From NCBI GenBank assembly GCA_033764335.1, contig JANRJC010000014.1, positions 124,001 through 188,000 of the forward strand: DNA of 64,000 nucleotides, in the 5' to 3' direction. Positions 16,254 through 25,298 of this stretch are shown piece by piece. Origin of the DNA: JAGQVA01 sp033764335. GTDB taxonomy: Bacteria > Bacteroidota > Bacteroidia > J057. A model generated the notes under the pieces. The model saw nothing but the letters and a program-made list of their open reading frames with translations. It searched no databases and had not been told where the DNA came from. Position 1 is the first letter of the stretch. Each line of letters starts with the position of its first letter. A program made the position numbers and the translations under genes.

Positions 16254-17600
16254 TTACTTAACCATAAGTTTTTGTGTTTCCCGCCAGCTATCGTATTGTT
16301 TTTCAATAAGATATACACCCGGCGGAAGTTGTGAAATATCAAGTTTGAAGAGGTTTTCCGTAGGGATATTTGTCTGCAAAAACAATTTCCCCTGAATGTC
16401 CCGAACCGTAATTTGAGTGCCAGGTCTCACGGGCTGATTTGTTTCTACATACACATAGTCCTCTGCAGGATTGGGGAAAACCGTAAATGTATTTTCGTAC
16501 CCAAATTCCCACTTCTCGCCCGAGAGCAAAATCACGGATTGAGAACCGGAGTTATTAACCCCTAGTTTTTTTCCGGAAACATTGATCAATGTAATGTTCT
16601 CGATTCTCAGGGAAATTTGATCAGCACCTTCCTTTTTCCCGGTAATATCATCAATCATGATGGTTATGTCGGCAATCCTTCCATAGCCGCTAACTTCGGC
16701 ATGATCGGTTCGGGTAATGCCCACATCCAATTGCCCATTAAGATAAAAGTCTTTGTCAACGGTCTCCATGTTTACATGAAGATTACCCAACCAGGAGGTA
16801 TCATAACTTACGATCACCGAGGCAGAATCAATTAATTCACCCTCATAAAGAATGCTGAAGGCAACCCCATATACACTGTCAGCGGGTATGGATTCCGTCC
16901 CAAGCATAATTTTCCCGGTGACGGTATCTCCTGGCTGAAAATTTCCCGTAGGAAATTCGATATAGATCGGGAATCCTTCTTCATTTACAGGGCTTCCCCC
17001 CGGAGAGGTGTTGGGAAGGAAATAGTTATTCCCAATGGCAAAAAAATCTGCCGAATCAATTTTCCCGTTTCCATCCGTATCGGAATGCGCATAATTAAGC
17101 CCGGAAGGAAATACCTGGCTCCAGGAAGGCGATCCCTGGCCGATCCAGTTTGTATGAGCATCGGGTCGTATCAACCCCTGAGCACCATAAGCAAGACCTA
17201 GAGTCAGCACATCGTAGTTGTTGGCAAAACCATCTCCTTCGGCATCACCCGGCCATACACATTCCGGTAAAGCTATTACCCAGACCGTATCGGTGGCGGT
17301 GGTACCCAATATGTCGGTAACCGTCAAATGGTAAAGCCCGGAATTTTGTACCGGTACAATTGCCAGTGTTGGGGTTGTATCACCGGTATTCCAAAGATAC
17401 GAGGTAGTGCCGATAGCCCCGGAGACCGATGCTTCCAACACAAAGGGTTCCCCAAGGCAGAGATAAAGCGTGTCCGAAGAAAATTTAACGGAAACGTCTG
17501 CAAACACTTTTCCGTTGGCTGCCCAATTGACCAAAATTGCCGTCAGAATAGTTATCCAGTGTTTCACGAGGTAATGGTTTAAGTTCTGCTTAATGTTCAC
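16254..17600 (-). CDS. secreted protein with dockerin-like calcium motifs and T9SS sorting domain
   Basis: The 448-residue protein has a signal peptide, an immunoglobulin/PKD-like start (GLYHLTVTDILGTTATDTV), a pair of dockerin-like calcium loops (GDAEGDGFANNYDVLTLG near 118 and DTDGNGKIDSADFFAIG near 173), a cohesin-like beta region (PGDTVTGKIMLG, about 220-350) and a T9SS type A C-terminal domain (FTVFPNPAEDYVYVET to the end). The calcium loops have Asp at positions 1, 3, 5 as expected. It is probably surface-displayed or released. A cellulosome is not implied; such proteins are common extracellular modules in Bacteroidota. It is transcribed in the same direction as the repeat protein downstream, separated by a probable terminator. 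Confidence 0.8.
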   Translation of the reverse strand: MNIKQNLNHYLVKHWITILTAILVNWAANGKVFADVSVKFSSDTLYLCLGEPFVLEASVSGAIGTTSYLWNTGDTTPTLAIVPVQNSGLYHLTVTDILGTTATDTVWVIALPECVWPGDAEGDGFANNYDVLTLGLAYGAQGLIRPDAHTNWIGQGSPSWSQVFPSGLNYAHSDTDGNGKIDSADFFAIGNNYFLPNTSPGGSPVNEEGFPIYIEFPTGNFQPGDTVTGKIMLGTESIPADSVYGVAFSILYEGELIDSASVIVSYDTSWLGNLHVNMETVDKDFYLNGQLDVGITRTDHAEVSGYGRIADITIMIDDITGKKEGADQISLRIENITLINVSGKKLGVNNSGSQSVILLSGEKWEFGYENTFTVFPNPAEDYVYVETNQPVRPGTQITVRDIQGKLFLQTNIPTENLFKLDISQLPPGVYLIEKQYDSWRETQKLMVK

Positions 17601-17760
17601 AACTAAATAATCGAATATTCAGGGGTTTTGTTTAAACATAACTTGTACATTTTTAAGCAATTCTGGAATAAAATCAACTATAATATATTTCACAAATCAT
17701 TCATAATCAATAACAAAAGCCTTATGTTTTTTGTTGATACTGGAAAATAATTGTTTAAGA

Positions 17761-19206
17761 ATGTATCAAGGAAGATTAATCAAAATGCTGACCACACTGG
17801 CACCGGGAGAGTTCCGGCAGTTTGTGACCTATGTAAAATCTCCTTATTTCAACAGCAATGAAAAGTTGATAAAACTGGTCACCTATCTTCAAAAAGTTTA
17901 TCCGGATTTTGCGGAAAAAAAGCTCACCCATAAAACCTTATTTGAGACCATGTATGGCAAGGTTGAAACGCTTAACGAACAACAGATACATGATCAGCTT
18001 TCGCAGCTGTTGCGGCTGCTGGAAAATTTTTTTACTCAGCTAAACTTTGAAAGTGATACAGGAGGGAAATACACCTATCTGCTTCAAGCCTTAAGAAGCC
18101 GAAATCTTCCCAAACATTTCTACCGGGTGTATAGTCGGGCAGAAGAACAACTCCTTTCCGGTACACCAATTACTGACAGTTATCTTCACCTTCATCGTAT
18201 TGAGCAGCAGGCGGAGGCTTTTTCCGGAAAGTTTGAGAATCGCAGCGCCAATCAATTACTTCAAGACCAGATCACGCATCTGGATATTTATTTTTTATCA
18301 GTAAAACTCCGCTCTACTTGTGAAATGCTCAACCGACGTAATATCATCAATACCGATTATCAATCGGAAATGGATAAGGAAATTTACACCTACTTACTGA
18401 ACGGAAACAGTCCTTATCTGAAAATCCCCTTTGTCTCCATTTACTTTCACATTTACCTAACCCTTATTGAACCCGAAAACGAAAACCACTATCAAAATCT
18501 GGCCATCCGCCTAAGGGAGCACGTAGGGAAGTTACCGCCTTCGGAGGTTTATACACTTTATGCTTTTGCTCAGAATTATTGTATCAAACAAATCAACCGA
18601 GGAAACCCGCAGTACCTTCACGAATTGTTTATGCTCTATCAGCAATTGCTTGACGAGGGAATTTTAGTGGACAGTGGTTATCTTGCCCATGAGCACTACA
18701 AGAACATTACCACAGTAGGATTGCGGCTAAAAGCCTTTGACTGGGTAGCAGGATTTCTGGAAACCTACCGGGAAAAACTCCATCCGGAATTTCGGAGCAA
18801 CGCCTATAACTACAATCTTTGTGTGTTTTATTATGAAAAAGGCCAGTATCGGGAGGCGATGAAACTTCTTCAGCAGGTGGATTTCTCCGATCTTTATTAC
18901 CACTTGGGGGCAAAATCAGTTTTGTTGAAAATTTACTTTGAACTTCGGGATGATGATTCGCTCAAGTACCATATCCTGGCTTTTAAGGCATTTTTGAAGC
19001 GAAACCGGCGGATTTCAAGTTTTCATTATGAAGGCCATCTCAATCTTTTGCAAATGGTAAGCCGAGTAGCCCGTGTGCGCCGAATGAAACCCCGTCTTGA
19101 TGCCGAAGTCTTTGAACTCCGGCGAAAGGAGTTGTTGGAAAATATTCGGGCAGCAGGAAACATTCCCAATGCCAGTTGGTTGAAACAACAAACAGAAACA
19201 TTATAG
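17761..19206 (+). CDS. unknown alpha-helical protein
   Basis: The 481-residue protein is almost entirely helical, soluble and rich in Leu, Tyr and aromatic residues, without signal peptide or membrane helices. The N-terminus (LAPGEFRQFVTYVKSPYFNSNEKL) is distinctive; I have the impression that related proteins occur in Saprospiria-type genomes but know no function. The spacing of Tyr and Leu (for example YNLCVFYYEKGQYREAMKLLQQV near 370) resembles TPR-like repeats. The ATG at 17761 was chosen; a TTG 30 bp upstream would add ten residues. The 3' end overlaps the convergent otsAB gene by 6 bp. The protein at 40326 has a similar plan (see findings). Confidence 0.65.
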   Translation: MYQGRLIKMLTTLAPGEFRQFVTYVKSPYFNSNEKLIKLVTYLQKVYPDFAEKKLTHKTLFETMYGKVETLNEQQIHDQLSQLLRLLENFFTQLNFESDTGGKYTYLLQALRSRNLPKHFYRVYSRAEEQLLSGTPITDSYLHLHRIEQQAEAFSGKFENRSANQLLQDQITHLDIYFLSVKLRSTCEMLNRRNIINTDYQSEMDKEIYTYLLNGNSPYLKIPFVSIYFHIYLTLIEPENENHYQNLAIRLREHVGKLPPSEVYTLYAFAQNYCIKQINRGNPQYLHELFMLYQQLLDEGILVDSGYLAHEHYKNITTVGLRLKAFDWVAGFLETYREKLHPEFRSNAYNYNLCVFYYEKGQYREAMKLLQQVDFSDLYYHLGAKSVLLKIYFELRDDDSLKYHILAFKAFLKRNRRISSFHYEGHLNLLQMVSRVARVRRMKPRLDAEVFELRRKELLENIRAAGNIPNASWLKQQTETL

Positions 19207-21378
19207 CCCGGCTAATTTTCCCACCAGGTCACGAGCTTCTTCCACGGATCTGAGTTTGTATTTTGCCAGCGTCTGTGCCAGCCCCACCTTGACCGTATAG
19301 GCGTGTCCGGGGACAGCATGGAACGTATCTTCATCGGTATGATCATCGCCGATGGCGAGGATAAAGTCCCACTTTTTCCGGTTGAGCCAGATGGAAGCGG
19401 CTTTGCCTTTATTGACCCCTGCGTTCCGGATTTCCACGACTTTGTTTCCTTCCAGTACCTGTAGGTCGTGGTTGGCAGTCAGATAAATGAGTTCGTCCCG
19501 TATTTCCCGAACTCGGTTTGCCCCGAGTTCGTTGTCAATCCGTCGGTAATGCCAGGCAATGGTATAATCTTTTTCTTCGATAAAAGACCCCGGTGTGCGT
19601 TGAACCAGGTTTTCTAACATGGGCATCACCGCCGGCTTCCAGGTGTCCACGACATTTTCATTCAATTGCCAGTTATTGTTCCGCCAAAGCCATACGCCGT
19701 GTTCCGAAACAATCTCGATACCGGTATTGCCAAACCATTCTCGAAGGGTATGGCGGTCTCTGCCACTGATAATGACGGTAAAGGTATTTTCCTGTTCTTT
19801 CAGCAGTTTTAAGATGTGGAGCAAATGATCATCCGGAGAAGCCGCCGCAGGGTCATTTTTAAACCCCACAAGGGTACCGTCGTAATCAAGCAGGAGCAGA
19901 CGAGAAGATGCAGCCTGGAAATCCTGAATCAGTTTTTCGAGACTTCCTTCATTCAGAAGTTTGGTTTGCCGGGCTTTCTGGAGTTTTTTCACTTCGGTAA
20001 GTTGTTGGATAAAATTGTTTGCCCAGTGTTTGATATTGTACTGAGCAAGTCTTCGCTGCATTTCCCTAAGTGTTTTTTCTTGTTCTTCCTCACTCATTTC
20101 CATCGCAAGGGTCAGTGCTCTTTCGATGTCATTGACATCATTAGGATTGATAATCAGCGCGTCCGATAACTCAGAAGAAGCACCTGCCATTTCACTTAAA
20201 ATAAGCACCCCTCTTTTGCTGTCTTCTTTGGTTGCGACAAACTCTTTGGCGACCAAGTTCATCCCGTCGCGCAGAGGGGTAATCAGAGCAATATGCGATG
20301 AGCGGTAAAGCGCAATCAGGCTATTGAACGGAAACGACCGATAATAATACCGAATGGGAATCCAGTTGAAGGTTCCATAAGAGCCGTTAATTCGGCCTAC
20401 CAGTTCATCTATTTCTACTTTAAGTGATTTGTATTGTTCTACGTTGGAGCGGGAAGGCACGACAATGAGTATGAGCGATACCTTGCCGTGGTATTTTTTG
20501 TTTCGTTTTAAGAAAAGTTCAAAAGCTTTTATCCGCTGAGGAATTCCCTTCGAATAGTCCAGCCGGTCAATGGAAAGAATCAACTTCTGCTTTTGGCTAT
20601 ACTCCCTTATATACCGCACTTCTTCCGAAATGGCTTCTTCCTGATCGGGGCGCGCATATTTTTCATAATCAATTCCCATCGGAAAAACATCCACATTGGT
20701 GATTCGGTTGTCCACCATTAGCTTTCCAAAGCTATGTTCATAACCCGTAATACGGTAAGCTGCGCTAAGGAAATGCCGCATATAACCAAAGGTATGAAAA
20801 CCGATCTGGTCTGCTCCGGCAATGCCCTCCAGCAATTCTTCGCGCCAGGGAAGGGTTCGGAAAATTTCGTACGAAGGAAAAGGTATATGAAGAAAAAAAC
20901 CGATGGAAAGCTCCGGAAATTTTTTTCGAAGCATACCGGGAACCAGCATAAGCTGATAATCATGCACCCAGACCGTATCGTCCTTTTCGATGGTAGCGGC
21001 GACAACATCCGCGAAATGCTGATTTACGGCTTTATAAGCATTCCAGTAGTCGTCGCGATAGGCGGTGTATTGCGTGAAGTAATGAAAATGTGGCCAGATT
21101 GTCTTATTGCTAAAACCTTCGTAAAACTCCTCCACTTCCTGTTGGCTAAGAAATACAGGTACCATGCCATCCCTGTGAAACTGATAGGAAATGGATTCTC
21201 TTTCCAACTCATCTTCCACGGGATTACCCGGCCAGCCAATCCAAATCCGACGGTCTGGGCTTTCAAGCGACTTTAACCCCGTGGCGAGGCCGCCGGCACT
21301 GGGGTGGTAAATAAGTTCCCCTTGTTTACGGTCAATGGTTACAGGCAAGCGGTTGGAAACAATGATAATTCGTGACAT
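19201..21378 (-). CDS. otsAB: bifunctional trehalose-6-phosphate synthase/phosphatase (OtsA-OtsB fusion)
   Basis: The 725-residue protein begins with the GT20 synthase (about 1-475): SNRLPVT at the N-terminus, WVHDYQLMLVP near 141, RLDYSKGIPQRI near 268 and TPLRDGMNLVAKEF near 362. The second part (about 490-725) is a HAD-type phosphatase with LLLDYDGTL near 500, VIISGRD near 540 and AIGDDHTDEDTF near 678. It makes trehalose-6-phosphate from UDP-glucose and glucose-6-phosphate and then dephosphorylates it to trehalose, an osmoprotectant. Fused OtsA-OtsB proteins occur in eukaryotes and in several bacteria including Bacteroidota. All catalytic motifs appear intact. It is a single gene with no clear operon partner. 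Confidence 0.96.
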   Translation of the reverse strand: MSRIIIVSNRLPVTIDRKQGELIYHPSAGGLATGLKSLESPDRRIWIGWPGNPVEDELERESISYQFHRDGMVPVFLSQQEVEEFYEGFSNKTIWPHFHYFTQYTAYRDDYWNAYKAVNQHFADVVAATIEKDDTVWVHDYQLMLVPGMLRKKFPELSIGFFLHIPFPSYEIFRTLPWREELLEGIAGADQIGFHTFGYMRHFLSAAYRITGYEHSFGKLMVDNRITNVDVFPMGIDYEKYARPDQEEAISEEVRYIREYSQKQKLILSIDRLDYSKGIPQRIKAFELFLKRNKKYHGKVSLILIVVPSRSNVEQYKSLKVEIDELVGRINGSYGTFNWIPIRYYYRSFPFNSLIALYRSSHIALITPLRDGMNLVAKEFVATKEDSKRGVLILSEMAGASSELSDALIINPNDVNDIERALTLAMEMSEEEQEKTLREMQRRLAQYNIKHWANNFIQQLTEVKKLQKARQTKLLNEGSLEKLIQDFQAASSRLLLLDYDGTLVGFKNDPAAASPDDHLLHILKLLKEQENTFTVIISGRDRHTLREWFGNTGIEIVSEHGVWLWRNNNWQLNENVVDTWKPAVMPMLENLVQRTPGSFIEEKDYTIAWHYRRIDNELGANRVREIRDELIYLTANHDLQVLEGNKVVEIRNAGVNKGKAASIWLNRKKWDFILAIGDDHTDEDTFHAVPGHAYTVKVGLAQTLAKYKLRSVEEARDLVGKLAGL

Positions 21379-21451
21379 ATTTTAAACAAATTACCGGCTA
21401 TGATAGTAAAGTTGCAACTAAATCTGAGATTTGTCGAAGATTCGTTTCTGA

Positions 21452-21481
21452 TTGCGATTATTTGAAATATGATTACTTTTG
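21452..21481 (+). promoter_or_regulatory. Bacteroidota-type promoter for the Mpl-like gene
   Basis: TTG at 21452-21454, 19 bp, then TACTTTTG at 21474-21481: an exact match to TTG-N19-TAnnTTTG. The ATG at 21509 follows 27 bp later. Confidence 0.8.
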
Positions 21482-21508
21482 GGAAACGATTTTCGACTAA
21501 ATAACTGA

Positions 21509-22858
21509 ATGAAAGTTCACTTCATTGCAATGGGAGGAAGCATCATGCATAGCCTGGCGATCGCTTTGGATCAGGCCGGGTATGTCGTGAGCGGATCGGA
21601 TGATCAAATATATAACCCTGCTTATACCAAACTCAAAGATGCCGGGCTGCTTCCGGAAAAAGAGGGCTGGCATCCGGAAAGAATTACCCCGGATCTCGAT
21701 GCCGTCATACTGGGTATGCATGCTTTCGACGACAATCCGGAACTCAACCGAGCCAAAGAATTGGGGCTGAACATTGTTTCTTTCCCCGAATTTATCTTTC
21801 AACAATCACGCAACAAACATCGAATTGTCGTTGCCGGCAGTTACGGTAAAACAACGGTCACCTCCATGATCATGCATGTTTTGAAAGGTTTGGGGCGAAA
21901 GTTTGACTATATGGTCGGCGCAGAAGTTCCCGGGTTTGACAATCCGGTGAGGATTACTCCGGATGCGCCGCTGATTGTGATGGAAGGCGATGAATATCTG
22001 GCTTCCAAACTTGACCCCCGGCCTAAGTTTTTGCTGTATCAACCCCATATCGCCGTTATTACCGGGATTTCCTGGGACCATATCAACGTTTTCCCCACGG
22101 AAAAAGAGTACAATTTCCAATTTGCCCGCCTGCTTCAATCCCTGGAAAAAGCCGCAGATATTGTCTATAATCAGGAGGACAAGCTGCTCTCCGGTTTGGT
22201 CAAAGAATATGTGGACGAATCGAGTCAGTATCCCCATCCTTTTGGTGTGCCGAGTTATAAGGTAAAGGACGGTGTGTATGAAGTCAAAATTGAAGGCGAA
22301 AAGGCCGCAGTTAAGATGATTGGAAAACATAATATGGCCAATATCGCCGCAGCATGGGAAGTGTGTAACTTGCTAAGTGTGGAGCCGGCAGGGTTTATGA
22401 AGCATATAGCCACTTTTACCGGAGCAGCACTCCGGATGCAAACCGTGGTGGAAGACTCCCAAAAACTGGTTATCAAAGATTATGCACATGCTCCGGCCAA
22501 AGTGCAGGCTACGGTGGAGGCGGTAAGGGAAAAATTCAAAAAAAGAAACCTGATTGCCTGCGTAGAGTTACACACCTTCAGCAGTCTCAATAAAAACTAT
22601 TTACCGCTTTATAAAAATACGCTGAAAAAAGCCGATCACAAGATCGTATATGTGGATCCTCACGCCCTTGAAAAAAGGCGTATGCCTGCTATTTCCCAAT
22701 CAGACCTGACCGATGCCTTCGCCGAAAAAAATCTGGTGTATGTCACCAATCCGGAAGAACTTCGGCAGGCGATCAAAAAAACGGTCTCCGGTGATGATGT
22801 CATGCTGATGATGTCTTCCGGTAATTTTGGGGGGATGGACCTCTCTCAATTGGGATAA
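21509..22858 (+). CDS. mpl: Mur ligase, Mpl-like (muropeptide recycling)
   Basis: The 449-residue protein has the three-domain Mur ligase layout: an N-terminal Rossmann-like domain (FIAMGGSIMHSLA, SGSDDQIYNP), the ATP-binding loop VAGSYGKTTV near 110, the metal-binding EGDEY near 158, and the C-terminal domain with DYAHAP near 326. UDP-N-acetylmuramate:tripeptide ligase (Mpl) rejoins recycled L-Ala-gamma-D-Glu-meso-DAP to UDP-MurNAc; its N-terminus resembles this one more than MurC does. Length is close to that of Mpl. MurC is the main alternative but usually sits in the dcw cluster and is absent here. It is transcribed from its own promoter and converges on hemL. Confidence 0.85.
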   Translation: MKVHFIAMGGSIMHSLAIALDQAGYVVSGSDDQIYNPAYTKLKDAGLLPEKEGWHPERITPDLDAVILGMHAFDDNPELNRAKELGLNIVSFPEFIFQQSRNKHRIVVAGSYGKTTVTSMIMHVLKGLGRKFDYMVGAEVPGFDNPVRITPDAPLIVMEGDEYLASKLDPRPKFLLYQPHIAVITGISWDHINVFPTEKEYNFQFARLLQSLEKAADIVYNQEDKLLSGLVKEYVDESSQYPHPFGVPSYKVKDGVYEVKIEGEKAAVKMIGKHNMANIAAAWEVCNLLSVEPAGFMKHIATFTGAALRMQTVVEDSQKLVIKDYAHAPAKVQATVEAVREKFKKRNLIACVELHTFSSLNKNYLPLYKNTLKKADHKIVYVDPHALEKRRMPAISQSDLTDAFAEKNLVYVTNPEELRQAIKKTVSGDDVMLMMSSGNFGGMDLSQLG

Positions 22859-22872
22859 TCGGAGCTTGTTTC

Positions 22873-24156
22873 CTATAATTCGCGAAGGGATTTCCGAAAA
22901 GCTTCCTGTGTAAATGCTTGAATTTCCGGGGAAATTGCCGCTGATACAAACCACGATTCAAAGGGAGAGGGCGGTAAATAAACGCCGTTTTTCAGCATAG
23001 CGTGGAAAAATTTTCCATAAAGCCGGGTATCACTGGTGAGAACACTTGCCAGACTCGTCACCGGTTGTTCTGTAAAGTGGAGGCTTAACATAGACCCCAT
23101 TTGATTGATTTGATAGGGAATTCCTTTGACTGTCAACTCCTTAGCCATTCCCTCCGCCAGTAAATGGGCTGTCTCGTTGATCTTTCGGTACGTTTCGGGA
23201 TTTGCCTCCAACTCTTTCAGCATTGTCAGCCCACTGATCATTGCTATCGGATTACCGGAAAGTGTGCCTGCCTGATAGACCGGTCCTGCAGGGGCGACGA
23301 AATCCATGATTTCGCTTTTTCCTCCATAAGCGCCTACCGGCATCCCCCCCCCAATGACCTTGCCCATTGTAACCAGATCGGCGTTTACCTTGAGAAATTC
23401 CTGTGCTCCTCCTGCCGCAAGTCGGAAACCAGTCATTACTTCATCAAAAATTAGAATAATGCCGTGGGTATTACAGATTTTTCGCAGCCCCTGCAAAAAA
23501 CCTTCTGCGGGAGGGATACAACCCATATTTCCGGCTACAGGTTCGACAATTACTGCTGCGACCTGGCCTTCGTTTTCAAAAATTAATTTTGTTACTCCTT
23601 CAAGGTCGTTAAAATCGGCGAGCAAAGTGTCTGCCGCCGTGCCGGCGGTAACACCCGGGCTGTCAGGTACGCCAAGTGTCATGGCTCCGCTTCCCGCTTT
23701 TATCAGAAAAGAATCCCCATGACCATGGTAACAACCCGCGAATTTGACAATCTTTGCTCGCCCGGTATATCCTCTCGCCAGACGTATCGCGCTCATGCAC
23801 GCCTCCGTACCGGAGTTTACCATCCTTACTTTTTCTACGCCCGGCACCATCCGGCAAATCTGCTCTGCCATTTCCACTTCCAGCCGCGTCGGGGCACCAA
23901 AGGAAGTAGAATCATGGATACGTGAAAGAATTGCTGCTGTAACCGGCGGATAGGCATGGCCGAGTATCATCGGCCCCCAGGAGTTTAGGTAATCCACATA
24001 CCGGTTTCCGTCCTCGTCGTACAAAAAAGCCCCCTCCGCAGACCGGATAAATACCGGAACGCCTCCTACTGATTTAAAAGCCCTTACCGGCGAGTTTACC
24101 CCGCCCGGTATTACTTTTTGTGCCCGATGGAAAAGCGATTCACTTTCTTTCTGCAT
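22873..24156 (-). CDS. hemL: glutamate-1-semialdehyde 2,1-aminomutase
   Basis: The 427-residue PLP enzyme carries the family blocks VIPGGVNSPVRAFKSVGG at the N-terminus, GTEACMSAIRLARG near 121, FDEVMTGFRLA near 240 and the PLP-lysine segment TMGKVIGGGMPVGAYGG near 267. It converts glutamate-1-semialdehyde to 5-aminolevulinate, the second step of the C5 heme route; hemA, which makes the substrate, is in the same operon. It is the last gene of the leftward sulfur-heme operon. Its ATG overlaps nothing but lies only 1 bp after the stop of the GH18 gene. Length is typical. Confidence 0.96.
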   Translation of the reverse strand: MQKESESLFHRAQKVIPGGVNSPVRAFKSVGGVPVFIRSAEGAFLYDEDGNRYVDYLNSWGPMILGHAYPPVTAAILSRIHDSTSFGAPTRLEVEMAEQICRMVPGVEKVRMVNSGTEACMSAIRLARGYTGRAKIVKFAGCYHGHGDSFLIKAGSGAMTLGVPDSPGVTAGTAADTLLADFNDLEGVTKLIFENEGQVAAVIVEPVAGNMGCIPPAEGFLQGLRKICNTHGIILIFDEVMTGFRLAAGGAQEFLKVNADLVTMGKVIGGGMPVGAYGGKSEIMDFVAPAGPVYQAGTLSGNPIAMISGLTMLKELEANPETYRKINETAHLLAEGMAKELTVKGIPYQINQMGSMLSLHFTEQPVTSLASVLTSDTRLYGKFFHAMLKNGVYLPPSPFESWFVSAAISPEIQAFTQEAFRKSLREL

Positions 24157-24157
24157 G

Positions 24158-25288
24158 TCAATTTCCGGATTTTGTCAGGTGGATCGTTTCCAGAAGTCCT
24201 CCCTGGTTTTTGTCCCCGGAGAGCTGCCAGAACATAATACCTCCCAGTTGGTTATCCGCCGCATAACGAGTTTTTTCGGCGATGGAACGAATGTCATCAA
24301 AGGTGGCAAACATTTGTTTTTCGGCATTCCATGCATAAGGTGCATGAGTAATCGAATCCCAATAGGTAACAAACCCTGCATTTTCCTGAAAAAAGGACTC
24401 CAGATTATTATATCGAACCGATTGTTTAAAGGTTCCGGGCTGATAAAGCCCCCTGTTTTCCGGCGAAACCTTTTCCCAAACTCGGGCATAAAAGGCTGCA
24501 CCAATCACCATTTTAGATTTCGGAACCCCCAACGAATCAAGAAACTTCACCGCATGATCCGTGGATTCGATTTGGCGATCGTTGGGAAAAAGGGCCGTAT
24601 GATGACCGGTTGACGGGCTGTTGCCATTGATCAGGTCATAAGTCATAAGATTTACATTGTCCACAAGCGGCATCACCTGATCCCATTCGACCGATTCCAC
24701 CAGAAATTTTTCAAACCCTCCGGCAGCAAAACTAATAATAAAATTTTCCCCCATTGTCTCACGCAACTCTTTGACAAGCAGCGTAAAATTGTGTTTGTCT
24801 TCAGGTTTATAAACATGGTTGGGATAACCCGAAATCGCTGGGTACTCCCAGTCCAGATCGAGTCCGTCTGTGTTAAAATGAAGGGACAATTCTTTTACCG
24901 ACTCGGCAAATTCTTTGCGGCCGGCATCAGAAGAAAATACATCAGAACAAGTTTCGCAGCCTCCCCATCCTCCCAACGAAAGCAAAATTTTCAGACTGGG
25001 ATAGGTGGTTTTCAGTGCAACTAATTTTTCAATAGCAGTAGTATCCTCGGCATTGTCCACGGCAAGTTTGTTTCCTTTAAGATGGCAAAAGCTATGGATA
25101 ATCTGATCGAGTGCATGGATTTGATAATCTTCACCATTGATCGGCTGTCCGCTGTAATAAGCAATTACTTTAGGGCCGGTTGTTGCGGGAGGTGTGGCGG
25201 TTTTTTCCTCTGCTGGCTGACAGGCCACAAAAGAGAGTCCCACCAGCAGGGGAAGAAAAAGTTTGTGGAAAGGCGATAAAATTTTCAT
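24158..25288 (-). CDS. GH18-family (chitinase-like) lipoprotein
   Basis: The 376-residue protein has a signal sequence with lipobox FVACQ (about Cys21) and a glycoside hydrolase family 18 barrel. The catalytic DxxDxDxE motif is intact as DGLDLDWEYP near residue 138, preceded by LLSLGGWGG near 100; MTYDL near 220 and FWQLSGD near the C-terminus are further GH18 landmarks. It should be anchored in the envelope and cleave beta-1,4-linked N-acetylglucosamine chains, or bind them. The ATG at 25288 was chosen over a TTG two codons upstream. Its place between hemB and hemL is odd, since it has no known link to heme. Confidence 0.9.
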   Translation of the reverse strand: MKILSPFHKLFLPLLVGLSFVACQPAEEKTATPPATTGPKVIAYYSGQPINGEDYQIHALDQIIHSFCHLKGNKLAVDNAEDTTAIEKLVALKTTYPSLKILLSLGGWGGCETCSDVFSSDAGRKEFAESVKELSLHFNTDGLDLDWEYPAISGYPNHVYKPEDKHNFTLLVKELRETMGENFIISFAAGGFEKFLVESVEWDQVMPLVDNVNLMTYDLINGNSPSTGHHTALFPNDRQIESTDHAVKFLDSLGVPKSKMVIGAAFYARVWEKVSPENRGLYQPGTFKQSVRYNNLESFFQENAGFVTYWDSITHAPYAWNAEKQMFATFDDIRSIAEKTRYAADNQLGGIMFWQLSGDKNQGGLLETIHLTKSGN

Positions 25289-25298
25289 AATCAAATAG

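Noticed and set aside
16254..17600. Cellulosome component
   Set aside because: One dockerin-like region with a T9SS domain is common in Bacteroidota surface proteins and no scaffoldin is present.
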